Of a stretch of 64,000 bases of DNA, positions 11,166 through 21,174 are shown one piece after another. A program made the translations under genes and the position numbers. Origin of the DNA: Sympetrum striolatum (Eukaryota > Arthropoda > Insecta > Odonata > Libellulidae); NCBI GenBank assembly GCA_947579665.1, contig OX388346.1, positions 94,800,615 through 94,864,614 of the forward strand. The letters are read 5' to 3'. Position 1 is the stretch's first letter. Each line of letters starts with the position of its first letter. The notes under the pieces were generated by a model that searched no databases, was not told where the DNA came from, and saw only the letters and a program-made list of their open reading frames with translations.

Positions 11166-11445
11166 TAGGGCACAAAATAGGCTATAATTTACTGTGTAGT
11201 TTATTGCTCTAGGTTTTATAATGAGAGAAAAATAAATTAGCGAAGTTTTGGTTCGCGGAAAACTACTTCAGGTCTTCTCGTACAATGTTTCAGAAATCTC
11301 TTTAGAATATGTTATACATTGTAGAAATTTGCAAATGATAAATACAGTGTAATACACAATAAAATTATCTATAGTTTGGTGCATAAATCATTTTCCTAGT
11401 ATGCATGGTTACTAAATAATAAATTATCAAAGTTGGGATTTTAAG
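11165..11445. repeat. Two ~175-bp tandem units of the GTGATAAATTCGCAAAG family
   Basis: Blocks with an ATAATTTACTGTGTAGTTTA-like start and an AAATTAGCGAAGTTTTGG-like end recur near 11170 and 11350. A further relic lies near 11985-12060 and two clearer ones at 17295-17560. Non-coding, old. Confidence 0.45.
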
Positions 11446-11529
11446 GAAACATTCTCCAATCAAGGTGTACCATATTGCTGAAATCTCTTTATTCTATAGT
11501 TATTGTTTAAATTCGAAAATTACAAATGC

Positions 11530-11800
11530 GGTATAATCTTATATGTCTATAAAAATGGATGTATGTGTGTATGTATGTATCCGTGGAATACGATTTAAAA
11601 AGTTATGAGCAATTCAAATGAGCAACAATTTATTATCTTCGTCGTCTCACTCTGCCTAAGAGACACACAAGCGTCTTTTGATCGACGTTCTGCGATGAAA
11701 ATTAAGATTTTTCGCGATTTTGCCAGAAATTACACGTTTACACACGGCAACGTTGCCGTTATACCAAAATATTTTTATTGTAGAGATTAAAAAAGGCGGG
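11530..11800 (+). repeat. Head segment of a Helitron-like element
   Basis: The stretch begins with CTATAAAAATGGATGTATGT and a GTATGTATGTAT run, matching the 5' heads seen at 12665 and 43040 in family H. Downstream it diverges into sequence containing CAACGTTGCCGTTATACC. The rest of the element is not visible. Confidence 0.35.
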
Positions 11801-12336
11801 ATTTATACAGCAGAAACATTTCTCAATATTTTGTATTTCCGGCGTGATTAATTCACAAATATCTCCATTGCGTAAGCTTCCCTTGATACAAATTTTACGT
11901 TTGTTGTGTATCCGTGATATCAAGACATAGAGCCTTTCCCAAAAATCAAACATACTCTGGTTAAATACTATAGTTACAGATCATAAAACAAGGTTCAATT
12001 ATCCGTAAAAATAATTTCTGGGCCTTTTTACGGAGTAAAAAAATCGCAAAGTTCACTTTCGCGGGAATATTCGCCGATCATTAAACATTTACGTCATGGA
12101 AACCTTCTTATAATCAAAACAACGTCAACATACGCCAATGAAAAACAAAAAATACTCTACTATAGAGCAAATGAAGTACCTGCAAGAAAGTACATAACTC
12201 ATATCTCTACTTAATTAGGTACTTAGTTCACATCTCGGAAACATTCCCTCCCCACTGTTTCCAGTGCCTTACAAATTTCCATTATATCAGAGCGAAGCAG
12301 AGATATTTCGAAAAAATATGATGAGGCCAACACATG
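11801..12336. other. Gene-free stretch
   Basis: It contains one decayed unit of the GTGATAAATTCGCAAAG family near 11985-12060. No gene, promoter or element end is supportable. Confidence 0.3.
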
Positions 12337-12574
12337 ACTTTCTCCGTATTTATTGAAAACAGAAGCCTATGCCGGTAATTTATAAATAACTCCAAAACAA
12401 TGAGTGTTACAGGAAAATGTTTCATACAAAGGTTGTAGTAAAATACATTATCTATAACTTGGGTACATAATTGTATATACCTACATTGCATTCTGACAGA
12501 GATATGCATGAAAAACCTCCATTTCTGGATAAACAACAACTTCCGGTTAACCATTATTCAAGAATAACTCCTAA
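12337..12574 (+). mobile_element. Family T element, left end only
   Basis: It starts ACTTTCTCCGTATTTATTG after GAGGCCAACACATG and runs through AACTTCCGGTTAACC and ATTCAAGAATAACTCC, where homology stops. The 3' half is missing. Confidence 0.65.
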
Positions 12575-12664
12575 CATGCTGCAATTACCTTGTTACCAGA
12601 TTAGCTTTGAGATATTCTCGAAAATAAAATATGCTCGATCGTGGACCATAAAATGAACTACAAT

Positions 12665-13090
12665 CTTATATATATATATAAAAATGCCTGTATGTATGTA
12701 TGTTCCAGAAAATCTCGAAAACTAGACGTCGCACGATGTTCAAACTTTTAACATCATTAAATGTCTTCCCGGGGATGATCAAGTGATACTTTAAATTTAA
12801 TTTAAGTCCACGGTTCGAACCCAGACAAGTAAAATAGTTTGCATAAGAAATACACGCAAAGTTCATTTTTTTCGTTGCAGGGTTCATTTCTTTTGAAAAA
12901 CTAAATTAAAAAGAACGGTCGTAAGGAGTCGAAACTAGCATCAAAAGAAGGGAAATAGATTAACAATTCTTATTTTGGTCGAGAAATGTCGTTTGCTATT
13001 CAAAATTGCGAGAATTTCGATAAAATATACGAAAGTTTTGTCTAAATTTCCGTGTAATAAACAACCCATTCCCTTGACGATATAATTTTT
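12665..13090 (+). mobile_element. Family H (Helitron-related) copy with head
   Basis: The head TATATATAAAAATG with a TATGTATGTATG run is followed by GTTCGAACCCAGACAAG, GCATAAGAAATACACGCAAA, GCAGGGTTCATTTC, CATCAAAAGAAGGGAAATAG and CAACCCATTCCCTTGACGA. This is the same order as in the CTAG-ended Helitron copies. The 3' hairpin and CTAG end are not present. Confidence 0.6.
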
Positions 13091-13104
13091 TTTAATTCGA
13101 ATTT

Positions 13105-14400
13105 TGTTGACGAGTCTGTAGCAACCAAGTTTTATTTACATCAATCTAATTGTTTACCGTCTTTTTCGTAAAATGAAATGTATTTTATAACTGTGGTTTA
13201 CTGAAAATGGATTTCTATAGATCAATTCAACTATTGCGCATAAATATCCTGGTAAGTTGAGGATTTTCAGAATATATTCTTCTGAATTAAGTATTAAATC
13301 TATTCTATTTGCTTTGAAGTATATTAAGCAAATTACGGAAATGGAGTTTGCGAAGAACGAAAAGAATCCCCAGATTCGTAGTTTGTAATCCTTGAAGAGT
13401 TGAGAACGGCGAGTTGTTAAGTTGTAGCAAACCTCCAGCAAGATATGATATGATAGATCAAAAAGGTAAAGCAATTTTATTTTGTTAAATGCAGGATGCA
13501 AAAATTGATTTATTCCTTTTTTTAAGTGCCTCCACTCCATATTCATTTACTCTCCTTCTGTTATTGGTGTATTTTTGTTTCTATTTTGACATTGCGATTA
13601 CTTTTGTGGTTCGTGTTTATGTTACACCTTTTAAGATTGAGATACGAATCAGCTCCATACTACATTTACTTTCCGTATAGAATATTCATCGTTGGTTATT
13701 TGAGTGAAATGTAATTTATTTCTGTCATTTACGTTTAGTCATAGGAAGTCGAAACTAGCATCAAAAGAAGGGAAATAGAATAAAGATTCTTATTTTGTCC
13801 GAGAAATATCGTTTGCGAGAATTTTGATAAAATATACGAAAACTTTGTCTAAATTTCCGTGTAATAAACAACCCATTCCGTTGACGATCAAAGTCATTGT
13901 TGGTTCCGAACTCATGCGTGATTCCATAATGGCGGATCAATGACCAGTTAAGATTAAATTTGAAAAAAAAAGAGTTGAAGGTTTATGAAGAAGAAAAAAT
14001 TGAATGACATTTTAAGATTTGTTGTGACAAACAATATCCTCTGAAGAAACGCACGTTGAAAGGTACGAACATTTTTCCATTGATTTTTTCAATTTTCTAT
14101 AAGCGTCTGTGACAACCGAGTTTTGTTTATGGTAACGTGATTGTTAACTGAATATTCAGTGAAATTAAACGATTTTGAAATTGGAATAATTTGCATTCTC
14201 GCTGTCAATTCCACTGATTTAAAATAGTAACGTGGTAAGTTGTGGACCTCTCTCATATTATTTTTGAGTTTTGACGGAAATTACGGACGTCCTTATTTCT
14301 TATGTTTAATCGGTCTTTGTTTTCTTTAAGCTTTGAGCGACGAGTGGTCAGGAGCGAATAAGTAACATCTCAAAGCAGCCTAAAAAGGTAAAGCGATTTC
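13105..14400 (+). repeat. Direct repeat pair of ~300-375 bp around a partial family H copy
   Basis: Blocks starting GTCTGTAGCAACCAAGTTTT (13105) and GTCTGTGACAACCGAGTTTT (14105) each end in AAAAAGGTAAAGC (near 13465 and 14385). A third, shorter copy starts near 43686. Between them, 13742-13905 repeats part of family H (CATCAAAAGAAGGGAAATAG). It may be an extended version of the H element. Confidence 0.5.
13154..13546 (-). other. 130-codon hydrophobic open frame, probably fortuitous
   Basis: This is one of the longest frames in the window. It is lysine-, leucine- and isoleucine-rich, with two membrane-like segments (around IWGFFSFFANSISVICLIYF and LPGYLCAIVELIY). It superficially recalls the N-terminal part of an insect chemoreceptor. 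However, it lies almost entirely in DNA repeated at 14105-14400, where the frame is not maintained, and AT-rich DNA often yields hydrophobic frames. Confidence 0.12.
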
Positions 14401-14460
14401 AGATATCTGTAGACCGCATACAATGTAAGATATTGTAGTAGAATGAGTAATCCCTTACTT

Positions 14461-14546
14461 CAGGGGTTTACAAACTACTGCCGCGGGCCGCATCTGCTGT
14501 TTGATAGTTAATGCGGCCCTCGGGCTGAAAAGTTTGGAGACCCCTG
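14461..14546. mobile_element. 86-bp hAT-type MITE
   Basis: The ends are CAGGGGTTTACAAACTACTG and, on the other strand, CAGGGGTCTCCAAACTTTTC, matching the CAGGGGTCTCCAAAC termini widespread among hAT elements. The centre holds GCGGGCCGCATC and GATGCGGCCC-like complementary arms. Flanks CCTTACTT and CTCTACTT agree at 6 of 8 positions, consistent with an aged 8-bp target duplication. Non-autonomous. Confidence 0.8.
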
Positions 14547-16185
14547 CTCTACTTGAAACGCAATATATCGAGAATATCATACACACAAATATAATAGTTT
14601 TTGAAATTATTTATTAGTTTTTTAATCACTAGTGGATGAAGTCTATTCTACTTGCAATTTAGTATTGAAAATTCTTACTGCAACAGATGTAAAAACGTTT
14701 AAAAACTTATGTAACATTAATGGCTGGTATAGTAATGTATATTTTGCATTGGTTATAACTGCAATCTTCACATAAATGGCTTCGTCTTTTCATTAGATTG
14801 TTTATTAGTTTCAATATTATGAAATTCCATGATTTTATGTATCGTTAATTATTTTTGTTCTAGGGTACTAATTATTTAGTTTAGTTCTGTTTTGTTTGAA
14901 ATCCGTGTAGAAATATCTAATACTGCTTAAATTAGAGCTGCAGTAGCAATATCAGTGTTCAAATATAATTAACAGCATCGTGATCCACTTACTGATTTCT
15001 GATTTCGTTATGAATATTTAATATGATTTACCTAGGTATTTACTGGACATAGTGTCATGTCGAAATTAAACTCTGATATTGAAAACAGCTCACCCAAATG
15101 TCAATATTTAGCATGCTGTACGCTGAAATTTATTAATTTTACCTCAGCCGAAGAATAGGTTATGATTCTTACACATCTTGAACGTAAGTTTGTTTTCGGG
15201 ATAAGAAACTATACAGATAACCACAAAATGTAAATTTACTTAGGCCACTATTCACCTTCTCTACGGAGGTTGGTGGTAACTTTATTTATAAATTACTGTG
15301 AAGATTCTACGCTGAATGTATTTAGAGGGTCAAGGAAATAATTTATCTTAAAAGTTATTCATTAGTTACTAGAGAAGGAATTATTATATCAGACCATTTG
15401 CATTGCCGGTATTTTCCCCTGTCATACGTCACTCGCGGAGTACATAGATAAATCTTAAAATCTTAACCAAGTCCCGTACACAGACATATCGACAAAGTGT
15501 TTACCGAAATCAAACTAGCATTTTTCGAAGCCTTATCACTTGGATCCAAAAGGAACTTCACAAATTCCTGACATATTACTATGTGAGACTGTCAATGTTA
15601 TTAATCGATCGAAAATATTTTCAGAAATAAAATAATTGCAAATATTAAACGTCGTTAACATCACGATCTATTTAGGTTTGTAATCAAATACTTTACTGCG
15701 CACTTAATCCAATACTAACACTTATAATATAATGAATTTCGACTTAAAAGCATAGTTCCACAGACTGATTTCGGTAAATTTGTTACTCTATAGTCATGGC
15801 TTTTATCGTTCCGTCTAATATGGCGTTAAATCTTGCACTTAATCATTCCCGAGATCTACGGCTACGTTCCTGGGCATTAATTAACATACCACTTCATTTT
15901 GTACGTGTCACGAATTCTCACTAACAACCTCATGTTATAAGTATAACCAAGATAAAACAATAAAACATACCTTCTGGTTCCATGATGCACCATTTCTTAT
16001 TTAATGTCTATAGTTTTTTCTTCACGCAAGAAATATAACAATAGCTTCGTTGTCCATTCTCGGAATCACACTTATTCAGTTACTGATGATATCCTCTCAA
16101 TGATGACCTGTCGAAAGTTTGCGGCTTCAGTCGGCGTAGAAAGAAGAAAACTGCTCCTTTAGTAGATTTGGGGGGAATGAGAGAG
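14547..16185. other. Gene-free AT-rich stretch
   Basis: The only recognisable item is a decayed LINE tail near 15405-15455 (CCCCTGTCATACGTCACTCG followed by GATAAATCTTAAAATC). Otherwise I see no gene, array or element. Confidence 0.35.
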
Positions 16186-16189
16186 GGGA

Positions 16190-16600
16190 AGAAGCTATTA
16201 TGTATTCCTCAATTTCATACGTAGATACGTTTTAATACATTGTCACCGAAAAGCTCATTCGCTACATCAACCTGCCTTTAGGATGTATAAGCCAGAAAGG
16301 AAGAAGCTATATGTATGCCTCACTTTCGTACGTAGATACATTTGGATACATTGTCACGGGAGAGCTCATTCATTAATAACAACCTGCACGCATCTCATTC
16401 AAACTATATGAGATTAAATATTACGTTGATACAGATTTTTAGACTTAATTGTAACTCACATTTCGTGGTATATATGTTTGTAAAGTCTGGTATTTGCTAT
16501 CTATCAACAATTACGAAGCATGTGTTACAATCAAGGTTATTACACTGTTATTTATGAAATTTAACATCCCCGTTGAGAATCAACGGGCACTTCTGCTAGT
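16190..16600 (+). mobile_element. Helitron remnant: two ~110-bp direct repeats and a textbook 3' end
   Basis: A block containing GAAGAAGCTAT, CGTAGATAC and CATTGTCACCG occurs at about 16190-16275 and 16300-16388. The element ends with a perfect 8-bp stem (CCCGTTGA at 16569-16576, TCAACGGG at 16580-16587, loop GAA), an 8-nt spacer and CTAG at 16596-16599 followed by T. A hairpin just upstream of CTRR followed by a host T is the diagnostic Helitron 3' terminus. No Rep/helicase is encoded. Confidence 0.75.
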
Positions 16601-16618
16601 TAAACATAAAAAACATAT

Positions 16619-17292
16619 CTGAGAAATTTTCTGTGAGAAGGTAACCAGCAATTGCAGGTACGTAATTGCAGTGAGGAGATTACCAGCTCATGGATGAGGG
16701 AAGTTAGATGTCTTGTATGATATAAAGCAAACATTTTGTGTGTTTGTACGTTTGTTTGTATGTTTTTTATCTTCGATTTTAGTACAAACCGTTTGCCGGA
16801 TTCGCGTCAAACTTTGCGTACGCGTTTTCTGGGACCAGGAAGGACGTACTGTCTCAATTTTATTCTATAATTTTGCTGGTTTTGAACCAAGATCGCTCAG
16901 ATGGGTTTCCATAAAGAATAAATCTAATCTTCACTTTAATCGGTAGCTACATTTCTTTTGAAGAATTAAAACAGAAAAATAGTTGTGCGGAGTCGAGACA
17001 AGAACCAAAAGAACGGAAATTAAATGAATATTCTAATTTTGATAGTGGAATATTCATTCCGAATCGAAATTTCGACAAAATACGCGTTAATTTTCCAAAA
17101 TTGTTTGTAAACAGCCAATCACCCTGACGACCGATCCAATTGTTGAATCCGAGCTCATGAATTTTCCTGTGTAGAATAGCTTGGGATTTTAGACTGTATT
17201 CTAAAGGGAATTTACGCATTGCACGACCGGCAACTTTAGAATTTAATCTACTTCCATATTCCCCTTATAGAATCAACGGGCGCTTCAGCTAG
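16619..17292 (+). mobile_element. Non-autonomous Helitron (family H), ~674 bp
   Basis: The likely 5' end is TCTGAGAAATTTTCTGTG (16619), preceded by A. The body holds a GTTTGTACGTTTGTTTGTAT run, CCGTTTGCCGGATTCGCGTC, CATTTCTTTTGAAGAATT, ACCAAAAGAACGGAAATTAA and CCGATCCAATTGTTGAATCC. It ends with GAATCAACGGGCGCTTCAG and CTAG (17289-17292) then T; the hairpin is partly decayed. The inverted copy at 58549-59215 matches along its length, which defines the element ends. No protein encoded. Confidence 0.75.
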
Positions 17293-17294
17293 TA

Positions 17295-17560
17295 AACCAT
17301 AAAACAAGCTCCAGTTACGCATAAAAACACTTCTGTGCTTTGCATACTAAAAGCGAGATAAATTCACGAAGTTAGTTTTCTCTTACATCGAATCTTTGCG
17401 TGTCTAGTGGAGCAAATTCCTTGATGTCAGAGCCACTTTGCGTTACTTCCAGAAATAAAAAATAAGCGATTATAGAACATACAACAAGCTACAATTATAC
17501 ATAAGCAGTACTTCTGTGTGTTTCATACTTATTGCGTGATAAATTCGCAAAGTTCAGATT
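17295..17560. repeat. Two ~180-bp tandem units of the GTGATAAATTCGCAAAG family
   Basis: ACAAGCTCCAGTTACGCATA near 17302 and ACAAGCTACAATTATACATA near 17482 start two units, each followed by ACTTCTGTG and GATAAATTCnCnAAGTT. Spacing is about 180 bp. The family also appears at 11165-11445. Confidence 0.5.
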
Positions 17561-17667
17561 AACGGGAGGCTGCCAAATTTTCTTTCGTATAAATTCCTAC
17601 TTTCATCATTTTTTTCCGAACTTATATACATGTTCTACTTTTAATTCAAAACTTAATATTTTCCTAT

Positions 17668-17686
17668 GGAATGGAATGGAATGGAA
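17668..17686 (+). repeat. Short GGAAT microsatellite
   Basis: GGAATGGAATGGAATGGAA forms almost four GGAAT units, followed within 40 bp by several CATTCC words on the opposite strand. GGAATG/CATTCC is also the TEAD/Scalloped core, but the tandem arrangement is explained equally well by slippage. Confidence 0.6.
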
Positions 17687-17763
17687 CTCATTCCGGGTCT
17701 TTTCCATTCATTCCCCGACCATTCTCGAGCTTTGAAACCTGTTCGCACGTAATTGGCCGAGGG

Positions 17764-17786
17764 TGACGTGTCAGCGGTCACGTGAC
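17764..17786. promoter_or_regulatory. TGACGTGTCA plus CLEAR-type E-box GTCACGTGAC
   Basis: TGACGTGTCA (17764-17773) is followed three bases later by the perfect 10-bp palindrome GTCACGTGAC (17777-17786). The latter is the canonical MiT/TFE (TFEB/Mitf) CLEAR site, and the former resembles ATF/CREB-type sites. They lie in ~250 bp of unusually GC-balanced sequence (17700-17990) that I could not assign to a repeat. A regulatory role is inferred only from motif match and context. Confidence 0.3.
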
Positions 17787-18039
17787 ACAGTTTCTCATCA
17801 ACTTTCCTCGAAGGCACAAACAGGAAGTGCTTAATTTCGCCGTTCGGCTGTTTCACTCGTCGCCTGTTCCTCCAATTTTATGCTAACGTTTCCAGGTACT
17901 CGTTAATCGAGACCTCTCTTCGTTTATCTCCAGTCTCTTGTTTTCGAGTCACCATGACGACGAAAGAGTCGTGCTTGCCCTATCAGTGGTTCGGCGCATG
18001 GTTGGGGTATACGAATTTATTGTGGGCTCCACGTTCAAT

Positions 18040-19090
18040 TTAGAGTCACCGAATTTTGGTTAAATCGTTGAGATATTCTTCTTCTATATGTTGGTATTTT
18101 TTATTTCGCAAAACTGTAAAATATTTCCTGGTAAGACAAAAAATGTGGAGTGATGTACGGAAGAGATTTGTCTCCAGCGATTCAAGTTATCGCTAGTAAT
18201 TTTTTTTGGTCTTCATATTGGCTTTGAAATCGCGAATTTTTGCCAAATTATACTTAACACATTTTTCTATACGGTAGTATTTTTTGATTTTGCAAATATG
18301 CATTCAGTTTGCCGCTAAGACGAAAAATACATAGCAGTGCGGAAACTGTTTGACTTCCGCTAAGGTTGCGAATTGTCTGGCTTTTTCTCAAAATCGTAAA
18401 GAAATTATTCTTCTACATGACACTTTTTTTCATTCAGCCAACTGAAACAAGTTTCATCCTCTTTATTATGGTAAGTTTTAATTTCACAGATATGTTATCA
18501 TATGTCCCACTACGACGAAAAATGTTGCCAAAAATCTATTTTTGCGGTCTTCCTATTAAGTTTGAAATCTCGAATTTTTCGCATATTATAAAACACTTTT
18601 CTATACGACGGTATTTTTTAATTTCGCAAAACCTTAACGTATTTTCCTCTAAGTTGAAAAAAGGAAGCAGTGTACTGTAAAAACTTGTCTCCAATCAAAA
18701 TATTGATAGTGAATTGATTGTGGGCTTCCTCTTGGGTTTGGAATCGCGAAATTTTGCAAAATCATAATAATTAATCTTTACTAAATGATGATATATTTTT
18801 CATTTTGCCAATACGTAATCAACTTCTCGGAGAAGGAAAAATGTGTTCGGGGATTGGTGCTGTTGCTAAGGAATATTTTGCGGGCTTTCTCTCAGGTTTG
18901 GACTCGCGAATTTTTGCGAAATCGTACTGCGTATCTTATTTTACATGCTGATATTTTTTTAATTTTGCGAGTGTATAATTATTTCCCAGTTAGATGTTGC
19001 GTTTGGAATCGCGATTTTTTTTGGAAATTGTTAACTATTTATCATTATACGTGTCGGTTTTAATTTCACAAATGTTCAATGAATTGTCTG
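18040..19090. repeat. Diverged tandem array, monomers mostly ~160-170 bp
   Basis: The anchor GAAATCGCGAATTTTTGCCAA and its variants recur near 18231, 18367, 18570, 18742, 18903 and 19010, each linked to a TTTAATTTCGCAAAA word and an AAGACGAAAAAT word. Spacing is irregular (107-203 bp) because of indels. The frames at 18366-18680 and 18785-19063 are repeat by-products. Confidence 0.65.
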
Positions 19091-19560
19091 CTAGAAGGAA
19101 AATTGTGGGAAAATGTCTATGTGTGTATGTGTGTGTGTGTGCACGGAAAAGGTGTGACTACAGCTCTTAAAAGCTGTAGCCTACAGGAACTTATTTCTGC
19201 TTTAAAACGCGACAATTAAATATGGATTACTCATCTATTTGTGCCTAATTCCTCCAAATTCTATCTCCCGATATAACTTTAATGCGTCAGATTTTGTCAG
19301 TTGAGTGTTCATAATGAATGTTTGAAATCCTCTGTGAAATTCAAATGTTCCTTTCTTTATCACTGCGCAGATATTATAAAAACATTAACTATTTTCCATA
19401 AAAAAATAGTTTCACAAAAATCAACCGCCTTTTCTTATATTAAAATGCCCATTTAATCCCCTGTCAAAAATGACAATGTTAATAATAGATTCAGTTTACA
19501 GAAATATAAATAAAACCGATGCGATGCTGTATAGCTCGTCAGAAAGGTGTTACCTTTAAA
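19091..19560. other. Gene-free stretch with a TG microsatellite
   Basis: A TATGTGTGTATGTGTGTGTG run lies near 19118-19142. The remainder shows no gene or recognisable element. Confidence 0.35.
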
Positions 19561-19862
19561 GCATATTCAACAATCACCTTCGTCGTTAGGGAGTTGTTTA
19601 CTCCCACAAAATAACACAGATTTTTCGTCTTTTTTGTCTTTTTTCTCTCAATTTCCACTCTAATACGATATTCCACGACCTAAATAAGAATCTTTATTTA
19701 GTTTCCTTTCTTTGGGTACTAATCTTGATTTTCTACGACCATTATTTCTGGTTTAATTCCGCGAAAGAAAAAAGGCCTGCAATCGATCAAAACGAAATTT
19801 ACGTGCATTTCTTATGAGAGAGACGATTATACCGGTCTAGAGTCGAACCAAGGATATTTGGA
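19560..19862 (-). mobile_element. Family H copy
   Basis: On the minus strand it reads CCTTGGTTCGACTCTAGACC, TCATAAGAAATGCACGTAAA, GATCGATTGCAGGCC, a TTATTTAGGTCGTGGAATAT block and CGACGAAGGTGATTG. The far end (GTTGAGCTC in other copies) has decayed. No 3' CTAG end. Confidence 0.65.
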
Positions 19863-20880
19863 CAAAGATTTTAGCTTTCTGCACTCCTTCTCCGTATAAA
19901 CTCTAACTATGCCAAATCTCAAACTCCTCCGTTCACCCAATATCCTTAAAAAGGGATGCAAAGTTTTATCTTCACCAATTAATGCATAGATACCATAAAA
20001 TAGAGGATATTCCGTCAGCGTGGTTGAAATAGTCAGAATTTTGAAGGTTAGAGACAGACTTCCCTTCCCTTTATAAAACTCGATTGGTGATTGAAATATC
20101 TCTTTCTGAAGGTAATCATTGGAACTTTAAGATGTCATTACGAAGGGATTGACTGTTTTTTTAGAGTTTGAAGCAGAGACTCGAAGAAACTCCACTGCTA
20201 ATTATAAATCGCATTCTTTCAAAAACGAACGGATTGCCAAATCGGATTCATTTCATAAAAGATGCTCAAACATCTTTGCGTAAAGATCCCTTTCCCTCCT
20301 GCACTTTGTCAACGGTCTATTTGATCAATTTTCGTCCAGTTTCGGAATCTACTTTTGCCTATGAAGAACAAACAGTAACAAAGCTCAAAATTAAATTATA
20401 GCCTGGTAGTTAAAAACCATTCGAAAGTTTAAATTGTGTCGACGTTGTTAACGATGGGGGGTGGGTTTTACTTCAGGGTTAAACATCACCGAAATTTTCT
20501 CGGTTATAAAACAGCAGGGCACAGAAATTTACATTAATTTCGAAACAAATGCTACGGGATCGAAATAAGTTGCTATAAACGTGGGGAAGTTTACTCTTAT
20601 TGTCCGTAAGATACGGTAATTTAAATTGTGGCGTCAATTTGCATTTCCCGTCCATTTATAATGGTTTGTGAAGTGTATTTACCGAAAATCCCGACAAAAC
20701 ACCGATTTTACGTATTCGAAAACACTTTTCGTGATGAAATAGTGCTGGTTTCCATGCAGTAGATGCCATAGCAACCGTTGCCAACGATTACGTAGCAAAC
20801 CGTAACAATTGATGTCATATCAACGGGATTAATGGTCGCCATTTGCATTTGTAACAATCAGTGTCGCAGCGGCCGTTGTC
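19863..20880. other. Gene-free stretch
   Basis: The 77-codon plus-strand frame at 20168-20401 has no recognisable motif. From ~20740 to 20880 the words GCCATAGCAACCG, TTGCCAACG and GTTGTCATGACGACG give a GC-richer approach to the short ORF that follows. Confidence 0.3.
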
Positions 20881-21021
20881 ATGACGACGCCGAAATCATC
20901 CAACATGGCGGCGGAATCGGATAGTCTCACGTCTCGAGATTTCCTTCACGGTTTTCTCCGAAAATCCCCTCCGTGCATGCGAAGGCGTGTTGCGTACGAG
21001 TTTTCCTCGATGGAGCGGTGA
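20881..21021 (+). CDS. Candidate 46-codon small ORF in a GC-rich patch
   Basis: ATG at 20881 and an in-frame ATG at 20905 open a frame that ends TGA at 21019-21021. The second ATG has a strong initiation context (CAACATGG) and starts MAAESDSLTSRDFLHGF; the tail is basic (CMRRRVAYEF). AACATGGCGGC is also a YY1/Pho-type motif common around start sites. The peptide is not recognised. It may be an uncharacterised small protein, a first coding exon (no clear donor was found inside), or chance in a CpG-rich segment. Confidence 0.22.
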   Translation: MTTPKSSNMAAESDSLTSRDFLHGFLRKSPPCMRRRVAYEFSSMER

Positions 21022-21174
21022 ATTCGTGACCCCGATATCGAGATGGTGGGGATAATCACGGCATTCCGAGACGGTGAAGCAATGGAAGGGGGGAAAGAGA
21101 TAGGAATTCTTGGAGGAAATCCGATGGGTGGTGAAACACAAATATATGGTCGTGCATGCGTAATGGACTTTGCT

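Noticed and set aside
13154..13546. Hydrophobic 130-codon frame as a chemoreceptor exon
   Set aside because: It lies in a repeat whose other copy does not keep the frame; kept only as a low-confidence entry.
17668..17735. Cluster of TEAD/Scalloped sites
   Set aside because: The GGAAT words are tandem and are more simply a microsatellite.
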